DNA of 64,000 nucleotides from Sipunculus nudus (Eukaryota > Annelida > Sipuncula > Golfingiida > Sipunculidae): the NCBI GenBank assembly GCA_026874595.1, contig CM049307.1:28928362-28992361 (forward strand), written 5' to 3'. Made by a program: the position numbers and the translations under genes. Under the pieces are notes generated by a model that did not search any database, was not told where the DNA came from, and was given only the letters and a program-made list of their open reading frames with translations. Shown here one piece after another: positions 22,701-32,036 of this stretch (the first letter of the stretch is position 1; each line of letters opens with the position of its first letter).

Positions 22701-25700
22701 TCCAGGTACAGTGTACCTGCTGACACCACCGCTCATAGGGCTTGCTTTTAGTTAGATAAACCACGGTGAAGACTGAACACTGCACACTGAAGTTACCAGA
22801 ACGAATCACAGAACCAGTATATATTGGCCAGCCACCAGGACTGTCATGCCCCATGCATAACACCACATGACCCATGCATGAGCAGCAGCTTCCAAAGAGG
22901 ATTTTGTTTGGTCCATCTTAGCTACAAGAGGGGGTCATTCTATACTGTTTCTAAATTGAAACAGTTTTAACTAGGGCCTGCATGGGCCTTTCAAAAACGA
23001 CTTTGTAAGCTTATTTTGCAAAAGGTTTAGGCACATCCTGACAATTTACGAAATTGGGTGCCCCCAAAAATTGTTGAACAGATTTTAGGGGGGGGGTGTA
23101 GCTGGCTTTAAGCTATGAACCATGGATTTCAGGTGTTACACATACTGTGTCAACAGAATGTTCACAGTGTACTGTAAAATTCATGAATTGGAGTTTTTAG
23201 GCTCTACTTTGATTACTGGTTTTGAATTTGCAGGTTGTATCTTATGGACTAGAGATTTCAGGTGTCACACTTCCTATGTCTAGAGAATATTCAAAGTGTA
23301 CTGCACAATTCATGAATTGGAGTTTTTAGGCTCTACTTTGATTACTGGTTTTGAATTTGCAGGTTGTATCTTATGGACTAGAGATTTCAGGTGTCACACT
23401 TCCTATGTCTAGAGAATATTCAAAGTGTACTGCACAATTCATGAATTGGAGTTTTTAGGCTCTACTTTGATTACTGGTTTTGAATTTGCAGGTTGTATCT
23501 TATGGACCAGAGATTTCAGGTGTCACACTTCCTATGTCTAGAGAATATTCAAAGTGTACCGCACAATTCATGAATTGGAGTGCTTAGGCTCTACTTTGAT
23601 TACTGGTTTTGAATTTGCAGGTTGTATCTTATGGACCAGAGATTTCAGGTGTCACACTTCCTATGTCTAGAGAATATTCAAAGTGTACTGCACAATTCAT
23701 GAATTGGAGTTTTTAGGCTCTACTTTGATTACTGGTTTTGAATTTGCAGGTTGTATCTTATGGACTAGAGATTTCAGGTGTCACACTTCCTATGTCTAGA
23801 GAATATTCAAAGTGTACTGCACAATTCATGAATTGGAGTTTTTAGGCTCTACTTTGATTACTGGTTTTGAATTTGCAGGTTGTATCTTATGGACTAGAGA
23901 TTTCAGGTGTCACACTTCCTATGTCTAGAGAATATTCAAAGTGTACTGCACAATTCATGAATTGGAGTTTTTAGGCTCTACTTTAATTACTGGTTTTGAA
24001 TTTGCAGGTTGTATCTTATGGATTAGAGATTTCAGGTGTCACACTTCCTATGTCCAGAGAATATTCAATGTTTACTGCACAATTCATGAATTGGAGTTTT
24101 TTGGCATTACCTTAATTGCTAGTTTTGAATTTTTAGGTTGTATCTTGCACCCAAAGGCCCTGGGGATCCACCATACCCTCAGAAACTGGCACACATCAAT
24201 GTGGTCCCTGCCTGCCAGGAAGCAGGAGGGTTTTTCTCATCTCCTAAATACAGCAACTTCAGCGAAACCGTCTCAGCATTCAATAGAGAACTTAGAATCA
24301 GACCACTCCAAGGTGAGCATGGATTGTGTCAGTCTGGCATTTTATTAGCATTTTCTGTAAAGACTGGTATATGAGTCAACCTGGTTCATCTAAAGTGACA
24401 TGTTCTGATATTACAAGGTTCCTAGATCAAAAGATTCAGGTTTATATATCTCCAGGCTTAATGAATTTTATCGAGGCTTTTTTAATTTTGCCAAATGCAA
24501 ACTCTCAATAAAAAGGGACATAATCAGGATCAATATTATGTCTGTTCTTTCACACTATCAGTTCAGTTTTGCTTTAAACACAGATTTGCCAGCAGAACCA
24601 TCCCAGCATGCACAGTCTCATTTCCTGGCATACAGCTGTTTTACACCTTGCAATGACTGTGTGTGTTGGTAAACATAGTCCATGTGTGACTGTTTACCAT
24701 AACAAGGCTGCGTGACCAGAGGTCTGATTAGAGGGGCAACACACGGTGTTTCATCCAGCGGGAACATGTATTATATTTTTTGGCCAAGTCAGTCAGGGCA
24801 TCCAATGAGTCCTGATTGACACCTGTTGTGGCTCCACGTTGCAAACAGCCCCACACACTGTGTTTATGTTGACACCTGCAATTGCGTCCGGTCCACTGTT
24901 TTTAACACTCGTTTACAGGAGAAAGTAAACAGTTTCAAGGCAGTATTTTGACAGGTACAGATTTATTATAGCGGCATAAAATATAGGTAGTTAGGCCAAA
25001 AAAAAAAGGTATGGTTCTCGGGCACTGCACGCGCCACCTACAGTCATGTTTACCTGAAAGACATCCAAGCTAAAATTCAACACATCTCACTCTATTTCCC
25101 CTTACCACTCAATCAATGCCTCACTTCACCCATACCACTCTGATTTTGGCGGATACATGTAGTCGCTTGATGACTACCTGTATTCTCGTATTGTAATGTA
25201 GTCAGTCTGTGTGATAATTTAAGAGTTTCAGCAATTTTGAGGAATAAGTACACATTTGTGGTTATATTTAAGACTAACTGCTTCTCATTGATACACTTTT
25301 AATTAATTCCAGAGACACAAAAACTTCCTATTCTATTATCTAACTGAACTACAGTGGAACCCCGCCTTACGACCACCCCACAATTGCGACCACCCCCACA
25401 ATAACGACCACCTTACTTGGTCCCAAATATTCGATCCATGTAATTTAGAGTTTCACAATTACGGCCACCCCCAAATTACGACCACTTTGGTCAGTCCCCA
25501 AGGTGGTCGTAATTGTAGGGTTCCACTGTACATGTAATAGCAAATTCAAAGTTACTATTTCAGAAAACATTACTGTAAATAGTTGTGATTGGAATCAATT
25601 AAATAACCAGGTTTTGCACTATGATATAATTTCAGGGTCTGTGTTAAACATAGAAACTCAGGAGATGAAGCTCCACCATGGAAACAGTATAGCAGATCCG

Positions 25701-28700
25701 GACCGGGCTATATGGACAGAACAACAGTATACTTGTTTCCTGTATGTAATACGTGTTTTCTATGTGGTGGGACCTCCAGCATTTGAAGAGATTGGTAATT
25801 ATTGTTATTACCTTATCCAAGGAGACAATGTTTTCTTCACTGTTTGTCATTTTTTTTAGTTTTTGTTTGTCAATTGGTTTACTTGTTGATTTGTTTGTTG
25901 ATCTTTTAGCTCAGCTGACTGAAAGTCATCTTCAGGAGCTATAGCAATCACTCTTTGTCCATCGTCAGGTTGTCTGGCCGTCCAGCCGTCCTTTAACAGG
26001 GCACAAATCTTTACTGTTAGATCCTGAAATGTCTCACTGTACATTCAGGGAGTTCCATTAATAATCTCCTTCAAAACCTGAAGTAAGGTCTCTGTTACCA
26101 ATATCCTTTGAGCTATGGGCCTCATAAAAACCCCCAAAAATAATTTAAAATTTGATACAAAAATTCCAGTATCCGAATAACTAATGCACTGATGGCCATT
26201 ATTCTTTGCATGCTTATTAATTATGGAGTGTTTCATCAGTTCCTGCAGACTGGTGGCGCCACCTGTATGTTTTCTTATTTATTTCTCTGTTTGAGACCTT
26301 CAAATGAAATGGACGTCTATTAACAAGGCACAAATTGTACGCTTTGAACCTAGAATCTTCTAACTTCACATCCACAGAGGTAAATTAAAAATCTCCTTTG
26401 GAAACCTGAAATTAAGTCTCTGTTTTCCATATCCTCCAAGCTGTGTACATAGCTCATATTTACCCCCAAAAATAATTAAAAATTTGATACAAAAGCTCTA
26501 GTATCTGAATAACTAATGCATTGATTGCCATGATATTTTGCAGACATTTTGACCATGGATTGTTTTATCTGTTCCTTCAGACTGGTGGCACAACATGGAT
26601 TTTCTAAAAAAAATGTACGCATTTTATTCAATTTTTGAGATCTTCAAATGAAGCAGTCATATCTTAACATGGCACACTCAAATTGTCGGTGTTGGACCTA
26701 GAATCTTCTAACTTGACATCCAGGGAGGTCCATGAAAAGTTTTCATGGAAACCTGAAATTAAGTCTCTGTTACCCATATCCTCCAAGTCAAATGGCTTGT
26801 ATATATCCCCCAGAATAATTAAAAATTTGTTACAAAAGCTCCAGTATCTGAATAAGTAATGCATTGAATGTCATGATTTTTATGCCCCTGCCACAAAGTG
26901 GCCGGGGCATATAGTTTTATCCATGTCCGTCATTCCGAAATCAAACAGTTGTACGGACTTTTTTTCGCAATGCCTGCAGATATTGGCCTGATTTTTGGTG
27001 TGTGGGCAGATATAGACCAGTTACAGATCGAGTTCGCGTTTCGTCCCGGTTGACCTACTTTTGACTGTTTTACGGCTCCTAAACTTAGAAAATTTCATGA
27101 AAAATAGAAATATTCATGACAGATACACATGTACAGACTTTTTTTCGCAATGCCTGCAGATATTGGCCTGATTTTTGGTGTGTGAGCATATATAGACCAG
27201 TTACAGATCGAGTTGGCGTTTTGTCCTGGTTGACCTACTTTTGACGGTTTTACGCCTCCTGAACATAGAAAATTTCATGAAAAATATGAAATTTCATGAC
27301 AAATACACATGTACGGACTTTTTTTCGCAGTGCCTGCAGATATTGGCCTGATTTTTGGTGTGTGGACAGATATAGACCAGTTACAGATGGAGTTCACGTT
27401 TCGTCCCGGTTGACCTACTTGTGACCGTTTTATGGCTCCTAAACTTAGAAATTTTCATGAAAAATAGAAATATTCATGACAGATACACATGTACGGACTT
27501 TTTTTTCGCAATGCCTGCAGATATTGGCCTGATTTTTGGTGTGTGGGCAGATATAGACCAGTTACAGATCGAGTTCTCGTGTCGTCCTGGTTGACCTACT
27601 TTTGACCGTTTTACGGCTCCTAAACTTAGAAAATTTCATGAAAAATAGAAATTTCATGACAGATACACATGTACAGACTTTTTTTCGCAATGCCTGCAGA
27701 TATTGGCCTAATTTTTGGTGTGTGGGCAGATATAGACCAGTTACAGATGGAGTTTGCGTTTTGTCCCGGTTGACCTACTTTTGACGGCTCCTGAACATAT
27801 AAAATTTCATGAAAAATATGAAATTTCATGACAAATACACATGTACGGACTTTATTTTCGCAATGCCTGCAGATATTGGCCTGATTTTTGGTGTGTCGGC
27901 AGATATTGACCAGTTACAGATGGAGTTCGCATTTCATCCCAGTTGACCTACTTTTGACTGTTTTACGGCTCCTGAACATAGAAAATTTCATGTAAAATAT
28001 ATATTTTCATGACAAATACACTTGTACAGTTTTTTCTTCACAATACCTGCAGATATTGGCCTGATTTTTGGTGTGTGGGCAGATAATGACCAGTTACAGA
28101 TCAAGTTCACGTTTTGTCCCAGTTGACCTATTTTTTACTGTTTGACGGTGCTCTAACATAGAAAATTTCATAAAAAGGTGCACATGTATGGACTTTTTTC
28201 GCAGTGCCTGCAGATACGGGCCTGTTTTTTGGTGTGTAGGCAGATAATGACCAGTTACAGATCGAGTTCTTGTTTTGTCTCAGTTGACCTACTTTTGACC
28301 ATTTGACTGCTCCTGAACATAGAAAGTTTCATTTAAAAATATAAATTTTCATAACAAATGCATATGTACTGACTTTTTTCCTCAATGCCTGCAGATACCA
28401 ACCCTGATTTTTTTTGTGTGGGCAGATAATGACAGTTACAGATCGAGTTTGCGTTTCATCCCGGTTGACCTACTTTTGATTGTTTTACGGCTCCTAAACA
28501 TAGAAAATTTCATGAAAGACAGAAATTTTTATGGAAAATGCACATGTATGGACTTTTTTTCACAATGCCTGCATATACTGGCATGATTTTTGGTGTGTTG
28601 CTTGATAATGACCCGTTACAGATCGAGTTTGCACATTGCCCTTGTTGACCTACTTTTGACCATACGACACCTCCTGAACTTAAAAAATTTTCCAAATTTT

Positions 28701-31700
28701 ACAAATGTTTCTAATATACCCAAGGCGGGGGCATTCGTGTCGTTCCGACACATCTAGTTTTACATGTATATTGATCATGGGGAGTTTTTTAGTGCCTGCA
28801 GACTGATGGAACCAACTGTATTTTTTTAAATTTTTTCGCATTTTTATGTTTATTTTTGAGAACTTCAGATGAAGCGGTCTCCCATTAACAGGGCAGAAAT
28901 TGTAAGTGTTGAACCTATAGAGAATCTTCTAACTTGACATCCTGAGTGTTCCATGAAAAATCTCCAGAAATTAAGTCATGGTGACCTATACTGTATTTTG
29001 CAAATTAAGGGAGAAAACATGATTTTTAAGCACACGGTGAGTCAAATGGGGCTCAATTGTGTCCATATGGCCAACTAAAACCCTCGTACGCGACTTTCAG
29101 GGAGGTCCCTAAAAATCTACTTGGAAACGGGAAATGTCACTCAGACTATTTTCTACGAGCTGTGTGAAAGAAAACAAATGGTAGTAGCTGCATGTAGATT
29201 AAGGTTACTGTAACCGATATCTAAGGGCAATTGACGAAATCCTTAATTTTGAGCACTCTGAGACTCTTTTGGCCCATTGTTCAAGGCTCCTTGAATTCAG
29301 CTGAGCATCATGGCTAATTGGCCACTTGTTTTATTCCTACCACAATTAAAAAAAATTGTTTCAGATCAGTTACACCCCAGTGAGAACAAAAGCATACAAA
29401 GTCAATTACTAGACCAAAAAACCCCTGTTAAGGTGGATGTTAAGTCTAAAATGTCAGTCTCATTAGACTTTAAACTTTGCCTTCCTGGTCTTTTGGGGCT
29501 GTTCCTTCTTGTAGCTTTTCTTAGCTCCCTGGGAAGTGTACAGCCTAAGCAGTCACAATAGGTGCTAGAAGGTTATATGTTCTACATTTGCCTGCCTCCA
29601 TGGACCAATACCCATTCACTCGTGGGTTGACAGAGTGCACTCTTGTGGTAAAATCTTTGGCTGGGAGTTTTATTAATTAGCAAAGACAGTGGTCAGAACA
29701 GGACTTGAACCCACAACCTTGCAGTCACAAGTCCAGCTTCCCACCCATTACATCACCACACTCCACTAACAGGCTATGCACCTATCCTCTAAACAAATGA
29801 TAATACTAATGTATGAGCTGGAGGACTAAATAAATGTGGATGTGACAGAGCTGTAGCCTTACCAACTTAGCATGCATGGGTGCAGGTTTTGTGTAAATGA
29901 CACGTTTTATACCAGATGACCAACACAGGAAAAATTCCTGCTTAAAAGCTTACATTTTTATATTGGTATTTACTCTTTGGGGCATTGTTCCTGGTATTAT
30001 TTTAACCTTGAGCATGTTCCCATTTGATGTTGATACTTGCAGGCTGTGTGGACTTTGTGCCAGGTATTATCAAAGAAGGAGGGATATTCTCGTTACCGGA
30101 GTATGATCCTTTTTCTGCCCTGGTAGACAGAGCTCACATGTGGATGCAACAGAATCCAGGACTACGGATTACTAACATACAGTCTGTCAACTACAGGACA
30201 CACAGTAAGTCTGTCAACTACAGGACACAGAGTCTGTCAACTACAGGACACACAGTAAGTCTGTCAACTACAGGACACAGAGTCTGTCAACTACAGGACA
30301 CACAGTAAGTCTGTCAACTACAGGACACACAGTAAGTCTGTCAACTACAGGAGACAGAGTCTGTCAACTACAGGACTCACAGTAAGTCTGTCAACTACAG
30401 GAGACAGAGTCTGTCAACAACAGGACACACAGTAAGTCCGTCAACTACAGGAGACAGAGTCTGTCAACTACAGGACACACAGTAAGTCTGTCAACTACAG
30501 GAGACAGAGTCTGTCAACTACAGGACTTACAGTAAGTCTGTCAACTACAGGAGACAGGGTCTGTCAACAACAGGACACACAGTAAGTCTAACAACTATAG
30601 GACACACAGTAAATCTTTAAACTACAGGACACACAGTAAATCTGTCAACTACAGGACACATAGTAAGCCTGTCAACTACAGGACCCACAGTAAGCCTGTC
30701 CACTACAGGACACATAGAAAATCTGTCAACTACAGGACACACAGTAAGTCTGTCAGTTACAGGACACACAGTAAAACTCAGGCTGTCAACTACAGGTCAC
30801 ACAGTAAGCCTGTCAACTACAGGACACACAGTAAGTCTGTGAGTAATAGGACACACAGTCTATCCACAGGACAACTATAGGCACACATGGAGGATTGTGA
30901 ATTTTTGTCTGTCAGTGTCTGTTGTTTGATGTGTGTTATAATCTTTGTTTATGGGTAATTGCATTAAAAATGAATGTGACTACTATATCTTCAGATGAGC
31001 ATGTCATAAAAGTTATTTTTTTTCAAATAGTTAAACATTTGAAGGATACTACTTGTTCCTTTAATATGATTAAATGGGAAAAGGGTTCAATTGTGAAAGT
31101 ACACCTTTGTCTTTCAAATCAGGATGATTAAGCATTTAAAATAACCAAGTTCTCTGCTTTCTTTCACATATTTGTGTTTGAAACTGCTTATGATTTTTTC
31201 ACACAGAGATGTCATTAATAATATTTCGCAGAAAGCAAGCGTTTTGACAGCCACGAATCCTTGTATAAACCATCCACTGGAGGGTACACAGTACTGCTGC
31301 GAGTGCTGAGAGTTTGTTACGTCATGACGATGGCTCCCAGGGCGAGTGTTATGCCCCCACCACCCATGCTGACATACAAGACCTTCGCAGCACAGCCACT
31401 GACCCAGTGCTGTGGCAGCCCTAGCTCATTTGAATCCTTACAGGAGATGATGATCAGGGTCCAGGAGTGGCTTCATTATAACACAGGTACTCATGTGACT
31501 GTTCTAGTTCTAAATGTTTCTGGTAGATGGCAGCAACCTAGGTGTAGGAAGGCCTGGAAATATGAATCTCGTTTTATGTGGTGAGACTTTGAAAACTGTG
31601 CCAACAATCTCCCCCCATTGGTACTTAACAAATGTTGATTATAATTTGCTCAGATATCTGGTTAGACCGGCCTGATACATTTTAAAATGTATAATAATTA

Positions 31701-32036
31701 TGGTAATCATATACCTTGAATGTGTACAGTTTATAAATAGAGTGTATACTGTATAAAGAGAGACTTTTTGATAGTTCCCTAAGGTATGTAAAATTATTAT
31801 ATGGTATGCTCGCATATATTTCAGGTGTTCGAGTTCTTGCAGTTGAGACAGTCCCTTTGCTGTTGTCGGGAAGCTCTTCATTGTGTGATTCTGAAAATGT
31901 GATGTCGGTGGATCTGAACAGAACCAGCTACTGGATGTTTGTTTTGCGTTTATACCTTGAAGGTCCGTGGTGCGATCCTCCAGGTCAGCAACCACGTAGA
32001 CCTCAGTCTTCATCTGGAGGCTGCACCGTATTGTAA
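19647..32036 (+). CDS. Gene A: four-repeat protein with CaaX-like C-terminus, 7 coding exons, complete
   Basis: Spliced CDS join(19647-19774, 20341-20505, 24137-24312, 25636-25794, 30043-30204, 31232-31486, 31825-32036) totals 1257 nt and encodes 418 residues plus stop. All introns are GT-AG and every phase fits. Four diverged internal repeats lie at about residues 5-104, 110-207, 210-302 and 304-400. Each has a 'GG-I/F-F-S-x-P-x-Y' block, a helix-like stretch ending in 'W-x-x-x-N/H-P' and a strand-like 'YVIRVFYV' block. The N-terminus contains PPPTY, a PPxY-type WW ligand. The C-terminus is proline/serine-rich and ends GGCTVL, a CaaX-like box with X = L, which would favour geranylgeranylation. 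There is no signal peptide or membrane segment, so a cytosolic or membrane-tethered protein is inferred. I do not recognise the family. Repeat 4 has lost the usual GG-x-F core (it reads QCCGSPSSF). A paralogue lies convergently downstream. Confidence 0.85.
20341..20505 (+). CDS. Gene A exon 2
   Basis: The acceptor is ttctttgcag|t. The first base completes GAT (Asp) with the 'ga' left by exon 1. It encodes ALINRANNWLSQHPN, then a CESLE step and the Y-I-R-A-L strand of repeat 1. The donor ctgag|gttagt leaves 'ag', which becomes AGG (Arg) with the first base of exon 3. Confidence 0.82.
20506..23099 (+). other. Gene A intron 2, part before the 129-bp array
   Basis: A fragment of repeat A lies at about 20550-20870 (tttttagctcagctgactat to gtatgacccacaggtccctt). 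A (TTATC)n microsatellite lies near 21271-21297. Stretches at 21900-22700 carry repeated 'aggaaactcctg...ggcccct' phrases and a poly-C run near 22675. No exon is supported. Confidence 0.5.
23100..24147 (+). repeat. 129-bp tandem array copying the gene A exon 3 acceptor
   Basis: About eight copies have a period of exactly 129 bp (the motif tcatgaattg recurs at 23181, 23310, 23439 and so on to 24084). Each unit contains gaatttgcag|gttgtatctt, the acceptor plus the first 10 bases of exon 3. The real exon follows the last copy. Most central copies are nearly identical, so the array is recent or homogenised. Splicing to an upper copy would meet an in-frame stop within about 5 codons in most units (cttatggactag). 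Confidence 0.9.
24137..24312 (+). CDS. Gene A exon 3
   Basis: The acceptor gaatttttag|g gives Arg-Leu-Tyr-Leu-Ala-Pro, closing repeat 1. The exon then opens repeat 2 with DPPYPQKLAHIN, the QEAGGFFSSPKYSNF core and its helix. The donor is ccaag|gtgagc, phase 1. The exon sits directly after a 129-bp tandem array whose units copy its acceptor and first 10 bases. Confidence 0.83.
25012..25188 (+). mobile_element. 3' fragment of the same Helitron-like family
   Basis: Only the last monomer and 3' end remain: gattttggcggatacatgta, a hairpin around gtagtcgcttgatgactac, and tattctcg with a mutated CTRR. It lies in gene A intron 3. Confidence 0.65.
25352..25528. mobile_element. 177-bp MITE with CAGTGGAACCC inverted repeats and TA duplication
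   Basis: The ends CAGTGGAACCCCGCC and gtagggttccactg are inverted repeats flanked on both sides by TA. The interior has alternating gaccacc and ggtggtcgt blocks that fold back. A TA target and CAGTGGAACC termini are typical of Tc1/mariner-pogo type MITEs. It lies in gene A intron 3, 107 bp before exon 4. Confidence 0.82.
25636..25794 (+). CDS. Gene A exon 4
   Basis: The acceptor is atttcag|gg. Gly-Ser-Val-Leu-Asn is followed by the IETQEMKL step, the DPDRAIWTE segment and FLYVIRVFYVVGPPAFEEI, the best-conserved strand of the family. The donor attg|gtaatt is phase 1. The equivalent exon of gene B (56824-56988) aligns along its whole length. Confidence 0.87.
25905..29330 (+). repeat. Dispersed repeat 'A', long copy in gene A intron 4
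   Basis: It starts ttttagctcagctgactgaa and ends cagctgagcatcatggctaa followed by ttggccacttg. It holds four ~300-bp internal blocks (each with ctctgttacccatatcctcc) and is interrupted by the hairpin-ended element at 26881-28757. Confidence 0.65.
26881..28757 (+). mobile_element. Second hairpin-ended element with ~180-bp tandem core
   Basis: The 5' end is a long hairpin (tatgcccctgccac, aaa, gtggccggggcata). About ten ~180-bp monomers follow, each with cgcaatgcctgcagatattg and ccagttacagatcgagtt. The 3' end is ggcgggggcattc, a perfect hairpin gtgtcgttccgacac, atCTAG and a T run. It interrupts an older repeat within gene A intron 4; the host resumes as acatgtatattgatcatggg. It is Helitron/Helentron-like by end structure, with no coding sequence. 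Confidence 0.72.
29545..29766 (-). mobile_element. tRNA-derived SINE-like sequence
   Basis: On the minus strand, ggtgatgtaatgggtggga (box A-like) is followed about 35 bases later by gtgggttcaagtcctg (box B), in tRNA order. A non-tRNA body of about 140 bp follows. The 3' end and target duplication are not resolved. It lies in gene A intron 4. Confidence 0.5.
30043..30204 (+). CDS. Gene A exon 5
   Basis: The acceptor is cttgcag|gc. It encodes the first half of repeat 3: CVDFVPGIIKEGGIFSLPEY, a helix with ALVDRAHMWMQQNPG, and ITNIQSVNYR. The donor aca|gtaagt is a perfect consensus, phase 1. The last ~24 coding bases and the donor are the founder unit of the minisatellite that follows. Confidence 0.84.
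30180..30870 (+). repeat. Minisatellite copying the gene A exon 5 donor
   Basis: Units of about 27 bp (ctgtcaactacaggacacac then agtaagt) alternate with about 23-bp variants lacking the GT donor (acaggagacagagt). The first unit is the coding end of exon 5 with its donor, and the rest lie in the intron. Many copies keep a perfect GTAAGT. Copies beyond about 30580 are more diverged. Confidence 0.9.
31232..31486 (+). CDS. Gene A exon 6
   Basis: The acceptor atttcgcag|aa keeps phase (a + aa = Lys). It encodes the strand half of repeat 3 (VLLRVLRVCYV), a proline-rich linker (SVMPPPPMLTYKTF) and the first half of repeat 4 (helix MMIRVQEWLHYNT). The donor acacag|gtactc is phase 1. An earlier acceptor ending at about 31206 (cacacag) would break the frame and is rejected. 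Confidence 0.82.
31825..32036 (+). CDS. Gene A exon 7 (last coding)
   Basis: The acceptor is atatttcag|gt. It encodes VRVLAVETV, then YWMFVLRLYLEGPW, a Pro/Ser/Gln-rich tail and a C-terminal GGCTVL followed by TAA. The terminal Cys-Thr-Val-Leu fits Caa[L]. Confidence 0.85.

Noticed and set aside
30180-30870. CRISPR-like array
   Set aside because: Direct repeats without unique spacers, in a eukaryotic intron; it is a minisatellite.
31189-31231. Alternative acceptor cacacag ending at about 31206 for gene A exon 6
   Set aside because: It would break the reading frame; the acceptor at 31231 keeps phase and matches gene B.
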